A DNA stretch of 64,000 nucleotides, taken from Whitmania pigra. Its lineage: Eukaryota > Annelida > Clitellata > Hirudinida > Haemopidae. Location of the stretch: assembly GCA_021613335.1 (NCBI GenBank), contig JAJTWR010000245.1:577501-641500 (forward strand), read 5' to 3'. Position 1 is the stretch's first letter; each line of letters begins with the position of its first letter. Of this stretch, positions 9,420-28,196 are shown piece after piece. The notes beneath the pieces were generated by a model that saw only the letters and a program-made list of their open reading frames with translations, was not told the origin of the DNA and did not search any database. The position numbers and the translations under genes are program-made.

Positions 9420-11560
9420 GGATGACTACGATAAACCGACGATACTGGCTCAGAAAATCTTAACAAACCCCCCGCCAGTTCAAGTACCTAGAAAGGAATG
9501 TCTTAGAATTCTTCAAAGCCAACACGGACTCAGGCTAAAAGACTTTAAGGGCAAACGTTGTGTCAGGACTTTTCAAGTTTTAGAATCTGAATCATTCTGC
9601 TCGTTTGTTTTCCAAAGACATGAAGTTTTAACAGTAGGATCAAAAAAAGCAGGTTCGCTTTTTTCAGCCTGGGGTTCATGCTCATTTACAGGTTTGTTGT
9701 TATAGAAAATTAACATTTATTCACATTTATATGTACATTTGGAGAGACTTTGTGATGAATGAAAACTGACATCATAATCCTACGTTCAAGGGTGTCCTGT
9801 GAAGTTCCACTTCTACATGAAACCTTATGAGGGCATAACGCTGTTTACCTCAGACATATGCAAACATAAGGAGGGTAGTAGAAGTTTGTAGAAGACCCAT
9901 CTGAGGAAAGAAATTGGGGAAACAGTTCGCTATGCAGATAGAAAACATCTCCTCCATGGGACATTCGGTTCTGAATCTGGGCGCCTTGCCGAGCAAGGCA
10001 ACCGGGCAACAGAGATGGCGTTCCAACGTTTGGGGTAAGTCTATGCCTTACTGAGTTGTGGTTGTGCCATTGAGAAATAAATATAATTACATCACAGGCT
10101 TTGGACCAGATGAGGTATGAAACCAAAAAGGAAGAACAGGCTCATCAGAACGAAGTGGAATATTAATTGAGTATGACCCTAAAGACATTAACGCCTTATG
10201 TGCTTTGTCCTCTCTTAACTGCAATGTGGTCATTAGTGAGCTTATCGATCTTCAAGAGAAGGTGTAGCGAGGATATTCTATATTTTGATGCTACTGGTGG
10301 CATCTTGAGGAGCAGAGGTAAACATTTTTATGTTTACGAGGTAGAAGTTTTATTGATGTAGATTTTCAAAGCATCTCTCACGCTAACTCAGCCTTTGTAG
10401 ATTGTAGTCAGAAATATGAGAGTTGGTCAAATGCCTCTCCGTGCACTGGCAGTCGTGACCGAAGACCAGTCTGTGACTTCCTTGTCACAGGCCTTCATCA
10501 AACTTAAGTCCGATTTTGGCCGCTATTTTGGATCAGAGAAATTAAAACCGGTAATGGTGATCATGGATGGATCTATAGTCCTTTTAAAAACCGTGCTATT
10601 ACTTCTGGGTTATCTAGAAGTAATGCCAACTAAGGCCTGATTGCATTCCCATAGAAATGACCATATGCAATATATGTGAACTTACTTTTTTCACCATCAG
10701 TTTTGGAAGGGTATATCAGAATTTGCACAAATTGTGCGACGAATTCCGACCTGAATCTGCTATTTCTTTACCGGTGCTTAAGCCACATAATGAAAAATGC
10801 TAAGCAGTGGTGCAGGAAATTGTACGTGTGTTAAATTATTAATTAACTTATTATTAAATTATTATTCGTTATTAACTTGTTACATTAAAATTTCATTGAC
10901 CTGTTTCAAATCTCAGGTTAATCAAAGAGGACTTTAAGGTAGGCATGCACATCTTTGGATTATTGCAGGGAATAACTACTCCGATGAACCTCGAAAGGAT
11001 TTTGGAAGCTATTCAGACAGTCTACTGCAGTTCGTTCCTGCCACAATCTGTTATAAATAGTTGGTCCTTAGTGGTATCCAGGTAAGCATTCAATTTCTCG
11101 GCAATGTTGTTTCAATTTTGACTATGGTCTGTTTTCAAAATGACCCCACAGACGATTCCGAACAGTACTCGGAGCTAATCTAATTAGATGTTACTGCGCT
11201 GAAAGATAGGGTACGTATTTGTGGCGGTGACTGACAGTGTAATTTTTCTTTAATCTCAATAATCGGTTTTAACACGACAGACTTTTTGTGCCTCGCTGTT
11301 TGAAAGAAGATTCATTAAAGTGATGGACAATGCACTCATAACTAGCAGTGGAACAGTTCTGAATAGGTTCTATTATCCAGAGTTTGTGAGGACCTTTCAG
11401 GAAATATTTCTTCCACTTGTGCCAATGTGGACATGTCTACTACCTGGTATTTTGTTAACAATAACAAGTGCTTGAAACGATTATTACAACAGGTGATGTA
11501 GGAAGACATGGAACAGGAGGAGTATATGACGATTTCCACAGGAACTTTACTAGATGTAGT
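9420..11560 (+). pseudogene. Decayed transposon-derived protein fragments
   Basis: Disjoint + strand segments read like parts of one large protein. 9420-9545 includes LAQKILTNPPPVQVPRK. 10187-10319 ends in ILYFDATGGILRSRG before a GTAAAC. 10405-10640 includes MPLRALAVVTEDQSVTSLSQ and VMVIMDGSIVLLKT. 10670-10800 includes FGRVYQNLHKLCDEF. 10940-11080 includes MNLERILEAIQTVYCSSFLP. 11290-11450 includes ALITSSGTVLNRFYYP. The pattern 'FDATGG..., PLRALA..., VMVIMDGS..' recalls the central part of uncharacterised transposase-derived (DDE/MULE-type) proteins common in marine invertebrates; this is from memory only. In-frame stops (TAA near 10165, TAA near 10802) interrupt it. Not certain to be one unit. 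Confidence 0.35.
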
Positions 11561-11699
11561 GGACTTGGATTTCTCCACGACCCCTTGCGTTCTGTTGTTT
11601 CTGGTGTAATTCTGAAAACCAGTATTTGTGAAATGCCAATTCAGGACTGCCCACATCCAATATGTTCATATTATTAACGTGGGCGTGCACTGGATAACT

Positions 11700-12593
11700 A
11701 TATCTAATTTGAATTCCGGGCGGGTGAAGTGAGCTTCTATGACAGTTAGAAAAGTTATAACAACTTTAACAACGCTTAGCAACTTGTTATTATTGGTATA
11801 TTAATAAGGATTTTTAACATATTTTTTATAAGGATCTTTGAGCTGGAATATACTATTTCTTAACCAATTTATTTTTTATTATTATTATGGGCAAACAAAT
11901 AATTGAACAATAAAATTACAACAGGTTTTTAAGCGAACGTTTTAAATTAATTCCATAGCTAGTTTGAATATTAACATAGATCTTTCTCAAACATCTCGTT
12001 TCTCTTAAGTACGTTGTCAATTATGCGAGGTTGGCCTTGGAAGTTTACAAAAGAAAGCCATATCAGATAAGAATCTCCTGGTTTAATGCCAGGACAGAAT
12101 TGTTTTGGCCATACTGAAATGGTCAGTAGTATCATGAGGTGGTACATTTTCATGTTTTAAGTGCACGTGGCAACCTATCTCGCTTCCTAATTGTTGTTTG
12201 ACTGATTCTTGAGAAATTTTATTGATTTGCTGATTTTATCTGCGCTTTCATTGCCTCTCTTTTGTTTTGGTCATGTCATTTTTTTCACACGAATAACATT
12301 TAAAAACAACCTCGGAGCCATTAAATTTCCGGTCAGGTATCTAAAATCCCATTAGTCTATTTATCACCAGTTAGTTTATCTAATTTTTTTTTAAGATCAT
12401 GTCATCACCTAACACCAAATTTGGTCGTCTCCAAACCAAACTTAGTGATAACTTTTATTTCCTTCAAGCAAACATGATAAAACAGCACCTTTCACATCGA
12501 CTGTCGAGATCAGCATTTGATTATTCAAAATAGTCGCTTGATCACAATTTTTTTTTTAAATTCAAGAACTTATTGAAGAAATTCATAAATTAA
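11700..12593. other. Intergenic 3' of aconitase, no gene seen
   Basis: AT-rich. The only notable reading frame is a 60-codon minus-strand ORF (12153-11971) starting MKMYHLMILLTISVW, which could be a signal peptide but has no further support. Confidence 0.4.
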
Positions 12594-19009
<6,416 letters not shown>

Positions 19010-20438
19010 ACGCAATATATTTTATGTTAACCGTAGATCAAATGTGGTATTGTACTTCTCGTTATTTAACAAATTGAGAGTTAATCGGGTTAAATTATTT
19101 TTTGACACGGAGGCACCAATGACATTGAAAACACATTGGCGCAGTTTGCAGACACACACTGGATATTTGGTCATATGCAAAGATACGAACAAACACAATT
19201 AAAAAAAACAAACAATATTTTATAAAAAATCGTTCCCACTTTGTTGTATATCATCCCCAAATCTAAGTCAACGAATAACTACACACTGTCCGATGAGCTT
19301 AAACAGTACCCTCTAAATTCAACGCACGAAACAAATAAAAGTAACCGCATCAATTTATTTCAACAAAAAATTGCAAATTTCACTGCGGAAAATAAATAGA
19401 TTAAAACTGTTACACATTTATCAATTTTTCGTATAATTAAATTTGTCTTTTAGTTTACGATAATTTGATTCAGTTTTGCATATTTATATTTGATTTAATA
19501 GTGGAGTTTTATAAAGATGATACTTAAAATAGTTTTTGAATAATCAAAGATTTTTTTAGAAATAAGTTAAACCAAGGCTGTTTTCCTTACTTTCCATACG
19601 TCGGTCGATCGAATTAACTAACTAACTCTCTTCTAAAATATGTTCAAACCATTGTAATATGTATTAAAACAATTTCTAAAAATGCTTCAATAATTTATAT
19701 CAGTTTAGCTTCGTCAAAATACGATTCAACGTGGTCCTATCTTATGAATTCATTTCAATTTGCGGCTGATTTTGAATGCTCATCTATGGCAGTATCAGTG
19801 ATACTGTATCACAACTTGGTAACTTTGTAGAATCAATAATGGGTTTTAAAAAATTTATCAATCAAAAATATCTGGGTATAATAAATTAAAAAAAAACCTA
19901 TTCGGTTCTTTTGCGTGGCACAAAATTAACTGGTCCATACATGGAAGAGTTAATTGCTAAAATTAGTTTTTGCATTATTCGAGAACGTCATTTTTGGAGT
20001 GGCGCGGCAAAGCGAGGAGAAGGGTGCGTAACCAACCAGGGTAAGCCATCGCCTCATAACTTTAGGCTAGAATAAAAAAAAATCATCTGGAAAAAGCTGA
20101 AATGACGTCCCTGGCATTATGTGCACTTTAACCTATTACTACTTACATATCTGTATTAAAATAAATAGTTTAATGATAAATAAATCGACCAAAGGTTCTT
20201 CGATTATGATGGTTTTACCACGGATTGCACAGCTAAAGATTGAGAGCATTGATCGAAGAGTCTTCATCGATGCAAACACTGCTAATCAAGGTTTCTTTCA
20301 AACAATATGATTCGTGTAATAATTTCAACTAAAAAGATTTCCAATACTTTTATTGCAACTCTATTTATCAAGCAAATATAAACAACTATTAGGTAAATTA
20401 TAAATAACAGAATCGATGTAACCATTTAAAATAAATGT
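19010..20438. other. Intergenic: 5' flank of aconitase, no gene seen
   Basis: AT-rich with scattered stops. It should contain the aconitase promoter (transcribed leftward from near 19.0-19.3 kb), but I see no defined element. A more GC-rich patch at 19998-20050 carries no open frame. Confidence 0.4.
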
Positions 20439-22186
20439 CTATTGGTTGCATATCATATTATTCCTGCATTTTATGGATTCTTTCTTGTATCTGGTTCTTG
20501 ATCGCTTTGAAGTACAACTGCCTGGAAATCTTGCACCAGTAAAACTTTAACTTAGTTGTATCATTTTCAATCATGCCAATAATAAAAATCAATTGCTTTA
20601 TTATTACCTGATTTATTCGGGTAGTAAATGACTCGATCACCGTCTCTATAAGCCACAGTGAACTGAGAAGAAAATAATTGCGCCAAATAATGTCTTTTTT
20701 TTGTTTTTAAATTTGAAAATTAAGTTAAATTGATTACATTACATTCTGTTATGTTACGTCAAGTTACTAACGATTGTCCTGCAACAGACTGCATTGCAAC
20801 AGATGGCTGAAGTTGCAATACAGAGGACAACTTCTACAAATGCCATGATGATCATGAAGGTTCCCAGTGCAAGTTGTATATCAGCATTTTTCTAGAAAAG
20901 ATTTATTGCTCTACCATTAACATTATTTATTATTATTTTTTTTTAAATTTACGTATCAAACCATTTTATTTTATTCTTAGGTTACCATTAACATTATTTA
21001 TTATTTTTTTTGTAAATTTACTTATCAAACCATTTTATTTTATTCTTAGGTAATCCTTAGTAAGAAAGTAAAATTATCGACATAAAAAATCTTACTATCT
21101 CCTCAGCCAGACAAAGCAATCGCTCTTCTGGCGAACTGGTTACTTCGTCAAGTGTTTGGCAATAATACCACTTTTGAGGATCAGAGTTGGTTTTTTGATA
21201 ATAGAGATAAGCTTTGAAACTCCAGGTAGCATGGATTTCACGCATGGCAAAAGTAATGATAAACGGTATCACTGATGCCGCCACGATCGACAAAACCATG
21301 GTTGTCACTATCTGAAATCAGAATTCCTTTTTGCATTTAGTATTGCTTTGTTATCAAATTTAAATAAAACTTGATGATTGAAGATTAAATTTAATTAATA
21401 AGAGAGTATTTTAATTCCAAATGAAGACGATTTCATTCTAAGACATTAATAATTACTAATTATTATAATAATCATTAATAAGGAATTACATTTTGTTTCA
21501 CTCACCAAAGATCTGCTTATGTTACTCTTCATCAAAAGCAGTTGAAAAATTCCGACAGCGATGAACTGAATAATTATTTTAGGAATTATAAATTAATTAA
21601 TTATAAATTATTAATTATAAATTGCAACTAAAAAGTTATCTACAACACGACACATGTCATGTACCAGATGTCATAAATGTATATCAAATAATAATATTTG
21701 GTAGTTTGAAAGTGCAAGTCGTACATCGAAATGTGTTCAACATTTTTGTAATAATTAAGAATAAAAACTTTTTGAATTTCAAATTTTCTAAAAATCAAAT
21801 AAATAACTAAATGAAAACAAAATACAATACAGATAAAGAAAAATAATAATAATAATAATAATAAAAAAAAGTCTGCAATACAGATGTGTTGGCTAGTTAC
21901 TCAATAAATGCAGCTACAAACACATCCAAATACTCACCAACGCTCCTCCCCAAATACCGTGTCCAATGACATTGACTCTCACATAACCTGCTTGACCAAT
22001 CAACAAACCGTGACAAAGGACACACGCAATTCCAATTGTTATATGAATAATTCCCAGAAATTTGGAAGCTTTTTTATTAAAATCGAATGGATGGGGAAGG
22101 CCCTTATACCGAGTTTGGAGTGGTTCTGAAACCTGATGAATGTTTTTGTTTTTCAAGACACGAGGCTGTGGCTGTTCCTGTGACAT
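20439..22186 (-). CDS. CD20-like membrane protein with long cysteine-bearing loop
   Basis: Minus-strand exons: A 21938-22186, B 21506-21565, C 21096-21311, D 20772-20891, E 20608-20662, F 20439-20521; 260 codons joining in frame. A holds the N-terminus MSQEQPQPR and TM1 (KFLGIIHITIGIACVLCHG), ending GIWGGAL. B finishes TM2, C gives TM3 (TMVLSIVAASVIPFIITFAM), and D gives TM4 (TFMIIMAFVEVVLCIATS) with the Cys pair ICCNAVCC. Exon C carries an extracellular loop of about 47 residues, longer than in most other copies, with two Cys (WYYCQTLDE and LLCLAEE) that could form a disulfide. The tail is short and basic (SKRSRTRYKKES) without a PPxY motif. The closest copy is the next gene at 23.2-24.8 kb. 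Confidence 0.8.
20914..21051. repeat. Tandem duplication of about 68 bp in an intron
   Basis: Two head-to-tail copies starting 'accattaacattattta' and ending 'ttttattcttaggt', in the C-D intron of the gene at 20439-22186. Confidence 0.85.
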
Positions 22187-22979
22187 TAGAGATTGTTTAA
22201 CCCTAAAACGTGAAAATTTTTATTAACGAATGCTAGTTAAGTAATTAATTAATAACCAGCATGTCACTAACTTGAGGCAATTCTGTTTTTTTTATAAATT
22301 AAATCAGTGATTATTATTTTTTTACCAATTATTTAACAAAATATCTCTCTTTAGACTACGAAAACAGCTTAAGAGTCGGAGACAGTTTTTAGCACCGTAT
22401 GTTTTTATTCGTTAAATTGCCCCTCATTACTTGAAAGCGTCGACTAAAGTTCAAAGTTTGTTACTTGTTTGGCTGAATTTTCAACCCACAGGGAAAAGTT
22501 AACGCACAATTAAGTTATTAGATTTAATAACAAAATTATGGTGAGGATATTAATAAAATATTGTTGCTATTGCCTCTAGTTCATACTAACTAAATAACGT
22601 AATAACTGAACATTATTGTGTATTATGTAGCAAATCTGAGAAAGAATGTCTCAAAATTTGAGACATCTTGTAAAATTCGCTTAACACAGAAAAAAAAAAC
22701 GATTCTCTAAATTCTTATTTCTTAAACTTCATATTTTGTGAAATAATAACTTGTTAGGATTCTTAACCCTAACTGGACAATCTATGAAGACAGACTAATT
22801 TGGTTCCCTGAAAGTTATCGTTTGCCCATTACTTCTCAAAGTACCATAGATTGTAAATGATTCAAAATCTATTTTGGCTCGAAGATTATAAACCACATTC
22901 TCTTCTTAATCATGAGTTTTAATCGTAACCTTTTACACGTTGATATATTCAAATAGTTCAAGACGAGATTTGTATTTTG

Positions 22980-23230
22980 CATGTACGGCATCCAAACAAC
23001 TAACAATTAAATCTAATGGCGTGTACCCTCACAGAATAAGATTTTAATATCATTACTAAAATTCCTTTTATAATTATAATTTATTATAAAATTAAATGTA
23101 AAGAAGAAAATATTAATCATCAGAATCTATCGCCATTAGGTATTTTCTAACAATGAAACCGTAATAATAAGGGTTTACTGGATATTAAACATTTTATTTA
23201 ACAAACATTTTATTTAAACAAAATTTTATG
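22980..23230. repeat. Intergenic repeat shared with 25065-25285
   Basis: A stretch of about 200 bases beginning 'cctcacagaataagatttt' recurs in the same orientation at 25075-25285. It marks the boundary of the segmental duplication that gave the two neighbouring genes with MSQE-type N-termini. The rest of 22187-23220 is AT-rich with no gene. Confidence 0.85.
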
Positions 23231-23358
23231 GAGCTTTTCTTTTGTTTGGTTCTTGATCGCCTTGAAGTACGATTGTTTGGAATTCTTGCAACAGTAAAAC
23301 TTTAACTTATTTATTGTGTTATTTTCTACCAGTAGTCAGAATCAATTGACTTTAAAAC

Positions 23359-24831
23359 CCAATTTATTCGCATAGCTAATAACTTGATTGCCCTTTCTAC
23401 AAAACACTGTGACCTGAGAGATTCGTCTTAAAGAAAAACATTTCGAGGTACCAAATAATATCTAGTTGTTAGTTTCAAAACAATTTTAAATACAAATAAA
23501 TTAATTTCATCTGGCTAAGATTCCAAAAAATTAAAAAGTCATTCTTAGCACCTGACACTCCTTCTGCAGCAGACAGCAGAGCAACAAATGGCTGAAGTTG
23601 TCATGCAAAGTAAAACTTCGACAAATGCCAGTATGGTCATGGTAATTCCAAGTGCAAGCCGTATGTCAGACCTTTTCTGAAAGCAAATTACAGCTCTAAC
23701 ATTAACCTTAGAATTTTTTTTTTAAATAATTTTTCTCATCAAAAGGTTTTCTCTTATTTTAAAATATCCGTTGTAGCTATATTTCTCCTTTAGCCAGAAA
23801 AATCCAAGAAAAAAACTAACTTTCAGTTCATCCACACAAACAACAAGTTCTTCCAGAGAACGTGATATCTCATCACTTTTTGGACATATATCATCATAGG
23901 CAGTATACTTTGCTCGATGATCAGGACTGGTTTCGTAAAAACTAACATAAGTTACGAGAGACCGCGCAGAATAAACATCACGCAGGCAAGCTATCATGAA
24001 AAACGGTATGACTGATGCCGCCAGAATCGACATAACCATGGTTGTCATTATCTGAAATCAGAATTCATTTTTAGCTTATTGTTGTGCGAATTGATAATTT
24101 TAAACGATATTTTTTAATTGTTCCTTGAAAATTAAATTTCAATAATAAAGAAGAATTTTAATTCCATATGTAAACGATTTCAATCTCAGACGGAAATTGG
24201 AAATTGTTAATGAATTAATTTTTATTTGACTTACCAAAGACCTGCTTACGTTACTCTTTGTTAAAAGCAGTTGAAATATTCCGACGGTGGTGAACTGAAA
24301 ATTGAATGAACAATTTTCTAAATTCCAAATTACAAAATCGTCATCAACATGATAAATGTCGAAATGCATGTCAAACGTTATTCATTCATTTAATATTAAT
24401 TACCAGCATGTTCAAACCACTCACCGGATCCATCAATTTGTTAAACAATTTAGAAATGCAAGCAAAATCAAAATAAAAAATTCAAATTCAAAAAAAATAA
24501 TAAATAAATAAATAAAAAAGAAAAAAAGAATAAAAGAATTATAACACAAACGCATCATTATGTAACTAAATAAATGCAAGTACAATCTCCCTCAAAAATT
24601 TACCAGTCCTCCACCCCAAAGACCATATCCGATGGAATAACCAGTAAGACCAATCTTCAAGCCACCGCAAAGAACACATGTAATTCCAATTGTTATGTGG
24701 CCAATTCCCATAAATTTGGACGTCGTCTTATCATTATCATCTCCAAATGGATGACAGTGTTGGAGAGGTTCAGAAACCCGAGAAAAACTTTTATTCTCCA
24801 AGTCATGTGACTGTTGTTCTTTTTGAGACAT
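23359..24831 (-). CDS. CD20-like membrane protein, paralogue of its left neighbour; tail splice site lost
   Basis: Minus-strand exons: A 24604-24831, B 24235-24294, C 23821-24051, D about 23557-23676, E 23359-23413. TM1 is KFMGIGHITIGITCVLCGG, TM3 is TMVMSILAASVIPFFMIACL and TM4 is TMTILAFVEVLLCMTTS. The loop keeps two Cys (DDICPKSDE and LVVCVDEL) like the neighbour. The last exon, homologous to 20439-20521, is recognisable around 23220-23280 (QSYFKAIKNQ in one frame). However, the acceptor AG of the neighbour reads AA here (plus strand ..gtttggaatt). Exon F therefore cannot be spliced in the same way. The gene may end in the E intron or be decaying. The D donor (GTCAGG) is weak. Confidence 0.65.
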
Positions 24832-25064
24832 TACGGATTAATTTGACCTAAAACGTGAGGCTGTTAATTATTAATTAAATAATAACCAACATGTAACTGA
24901 TTTTCAGTATTTCTTATTGATTAAGTCAAATAAGCGATTTAATTTTTATCAGTTATTTCATAACATACCTAGCGTTAGGCTTCGAAAACAGCTAAAAAAG
25001 CTAGAGGTAGTTTGGAGCACCGCATGTTTTTATCCGTTAAATTGCCCCTCATCATTCACTCGAA

Positions 25065-25285
25065 TGGCATGTAACCTCACAGAATAAGATTTTAATACCA
25101 TTACTAAAATTCCTTTTATAATTATAATTTATTATAAAATTAAATGTAAAGAAGAAAATATTAATCCCCAGAATATATCGCCATTAGGTATTTTTTAACA
25201 ATGAAACCCTAATAATTTACTAAGGATTTACTGGATATTAAACATTTTATTTAACAAACATTTTATTTAAACAAAATTTTAAGGA
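25065..25285. repeat. Second copy of the 22980-23230 intergenic repeat
   Basis: Near-identical direct repeat at the 5' side of the gene at 23.4-24.8 kb. The following 25286-25760 has no gene. Confidence 0.85.
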
Positions 25286-25764
25286 GGTTGGTCCAAAGTT
25301 TGTTGCATGTTTGCCTGATTTGAATCCAAGGCGACAAAGTCACGCTTAATGATATTGTAAGATATTTTAAAAGAATTTAAAAAGGTAAATAATGCAGAAC
25401 ACCAGTTTTTTTAGCTTGAAAAAATCGCGACTATAACATAAAAAAGCCTAATTTTTGATAATTCAATGTCTGATGTAGTGCTTAATCAAATACAACCTAG
25501 GTTCTACTTCGACGATAATGCCCAGGGGCAGCCGAGACAGCCGAGCTCGGAAGAGGGAGTGATTAAAATCCAAATTGTTTGCATGGGGCCTCCGCATGGA
25601 CTACTAGGGATGGACTGTCAGTAGTGCACAAATCGAAACACATCTTGATAAGCAGTTATGAAAAGCGAAACAAACTATTTCCAACTACTGTTCTTGTTTA
25701 ACCGGTTTAGTTTTTCTGAATTATCCAAGCTTGGGTTGAGATTTTGATGATATCAATTAAATAA

Positions 25765-25940
25765 ACCAATCAGTTTAATGAACCAATCAGCATAATGAAA
25801 CAATCAGTTTAATGAACCAATCAGTTTAATGAACCAATCAGTTTAATGAACCAATCAGTTTAATGAACCAATCAGTTAAATGAACCAATCAGTGTATTGA
25901 CCCAATCAGTTTAATGAACCAATCAATTAAATGAACCAGT
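25765..25940. repeat. 17-bp minisatellite, about 10 copies
   Basis: The unit is 'ccaatcagtttaatgaa', with a few variants. The array runs into the 3' end of the gene on its right: its last, degenerate copy overlaps the stop codon and final codons (SFN-stop) at 25923-25934. Confidence 0.95.
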
Positions 25941-28196
25941 CATCTCGTCTATCTCGTCATAAACACCATAGACAGGTTCATCGTTTACCGTCGCAGTGGT
26001 TGGACGAGGTGGTAGTTCACGATTACGTGGTCGTTCTGGAATGTAATTTTGGTTGCATTTACTAACACATGGTAATGAGTAACGAAATTGATGTACATCT
26101 AAAAAATTGGAAATATGCATGGAAAATGAATAAATGAATGAATGAATGACTGAATGAATGTTACAAACTAAAAATACGTGCAGGTTAGCCGAATGGGTTA
26201 CGTGCCTGCATACGGCGGTAATGACAACAGTCGTAATGTGTCGTGTTCGAAACCCAGCCTGCACTGCCGCCAGCGCCCTTACGAAAGAGCGCTATATAAA
26301 TGGTTACAAGAAGCGCCTCTGACGCTATGCATATGGCGCTAGATAAATTAAGTTACAATTACAATTACAATTACCTGGTTGGCAATCAGTAACCGGTTGA
26401 TTCCAAGAAGCATAATAAGGAATAACAGCATTCTAAATGAAATTCATAATTAGTATTATTTCAAAATTATTATTATGTTTTACAATAAAATAATGTTATT
26501 TTGATTTATTTAAAAAAAAAACAAGCTGATAAAGTCAGAACATAATTGCTTCTTGTAATAGTCGTAAATTTACAGTAAAGTTTGTTTTAAATGATAGGGG
26601 TTCACAAATAATCAACAAGAAATGGTTTGAACTAAAAAGTTACATCCGGTTTAGTGTTAACTTGGTTAATAAAAATTCATTACAAATCAGCTTTAAATAA
26701 ATTATTATATTTAAATTATATTATAAAGGTAATAAAAAAAAAGTCTACAAAATTAAACAATTATTCGAATAGCACTCCTAATGTTCCAGTTGTGCAATTA
26801 ACGTTAACAAACAACAATAATAAGGTTTTAATTCCAGCACAAGAATTTCATTCTATGCAAATAATCCATTATAGGATAATAAACATGTTTTTAAGAAAAT
26901 ATTATTAAAAAAAAAACTTATAAATTATTATTTTACTTTTAAATCTTACCAACCGAAGATAATTTAGGGCAGAAAGCTCTGCAACGCAAGGCTGAACAGG
27001 TAATCGAAGTCACGGCCTCAATGAAAGACGAAATGATCATCATGATTGCAAATGCTAGGTTTGCGAGAAGCTTAAATAAGTAAAAAAATAGCATAATAAA
27101 TGTAGAAAAATACTAAAAATTATATTTATTTAAATAGCATAATTATAGAAATGTAGAAAAATACTACAAATTCTATTTATTTAAATAGCATAATAAAAAA
27201 AGTGTACGTTGTTATTATTACTCGTATCTAGAAATAGTACTGTTATTACGCTGCTGTTATTAGCAACATACAAAATATTTTGTCATTATGGCTTATGGCG
27301 TTCTATAAACAATAAAATAAATATTATTATTGTTGTTATTATTATTAATTATTATTATTGTTAATGTTCCTTCTCTCAGCATTTCTCCTAATGTTAATTA
27401 ATTTTAATGAAAATCCGACTTACTATTTCATGAGGGGAATTAGTAATGTTATGAGATGAATTTTGCAAAAATGCTTCAATAATTCCCATGGAGAAGACAA
27501 CACCACTGATGCAGGCAGCTATGATGGACATCACCATTGCACCAATAAGCTGTGGAAATATGATTTAACATGTTAAAATATCAAAACAATAAAAGTGAAA
27601 AAATATATTTCATACATTTTTATGAAGTTAACGAAATTTTAAATGAACGCGATCAATTTGATTGCTTCAGAAAAGTAATTTAATGATAATGATAATAATA
27701 ATAATAGTAATAATAATAAATTAATTGATTTCGAACCAGTTGCATGCTTGATGTCTTGATTGCAAAAAGAGTTTCCAATAAACCGGCAACAAAGAACTGG
27801 TAAAATTTAATTTATGATTATATATAACTACGGCGTTAATCAGGTTACAAGTTTATTTTTTAGTGAATTGTAAATTTAGTAAATCAATTAATCATTAATC
27901 ATCTAAATATTACAAATTATCCACAAATCCATGCTAACCGAGATTCCTCCCCATATTCCGTAAGCAACAATACTTGTAGTGTTGAGGCTTCTGGCACTGA
28001 CAAGTATGACGATGTTCGAGATGAAGCAAATAACACCAACTATCATCTGAATTATTCCCAAGCTTTTGGCCAACTTTTGTGGGTACTGGGCTGGTTGTGA
28101 CAGTCCGCTTGTTTGGGGGACTTGGACGACATCGGTACTTGAAGGTTGAGAAAGCAATTGAACTTCGTTGTTTGGTTGTATTATTTGTTGATACAT
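25923..28196 (-). CDS. CD20-like membrane protein with tyrosine-rich tail
   Basis: Minus-strand exons: A 27939-28196, B 27737-27796, C 27424-27549, D 26954-27070, E 26375-26432, F 25923-26098; in frame throughout. TM1 is KSLGIIQMIVGVICFISNIV, TM2 starts YGIWGGIS, TM3 is GAMVMSIIAACISGVVFSMG and TM4 is FAIMMIISSFIEAVTSI. Exon E resembles other tail exons (WNQPVTDCQPG). Exon F is unlike the Pro-rich tails elsewhere: it is Pro/Arg then acidic with Tyr motifs (DEPVYGVYDEIDEM) that resemble phosphotyrosine docking sites. I chose ATG 28196 (MYQQIIQ); the frame continues open a little upstream. A SINE fills the E-F intron and supplies the exon E donor. Confidence 0.78.
26179..26374 (+). mobile_element. 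tRNA-derived SINE (best-preserved copy)
   Basis: It starts GCAGGTTAGCCGAATGGGTT, a box A-like sequence (TAGCCGAATGG), and has box B GTTCGAAACCC at about 26242-26252. A tRNA-unrelated body follows (CAGCGCCCTTACGAAAG, GCGCTATATAAATGG) and it ends in an ATTACA-type simple tail. It is inserted antisense to the host gene, and the tail touches exon E at 26374/26375. Related pieces are at 5085-5285, 15090-15180, 42255-42300 and 50645-50700. Confidence 0.85.
27085..27200. repeat. Tandem duplication of about 60 bp in an intron
   Basis: Two copies of an AT-rich unit containing 'aatgtagaaaaatacta' and 'atttatttaaatagcataat', in the C-D intron of the gene at 25923-28196. Further ATT repeats follow at 27310-27365. 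Confidence 0.8.

Noticed and set aside
11971..12153. 60-codon minus-strand ORF with a signal-peptide-like start
   Set aside because: Too short, no splice or homology support, and AT-rich DNA gives such frames by chance.
25765..25940. CRISPR array
   Set aside because: The 17-bp units are contiguous without spacers, and the genome is clearly eukaryotic.
26179..26270. Functional tRNA gene
   Set aside because: Box A- and box B-like motifs are present, but the arms do not pair as a tRNA and the same body with tail occurs in other copies; it is a SINE.
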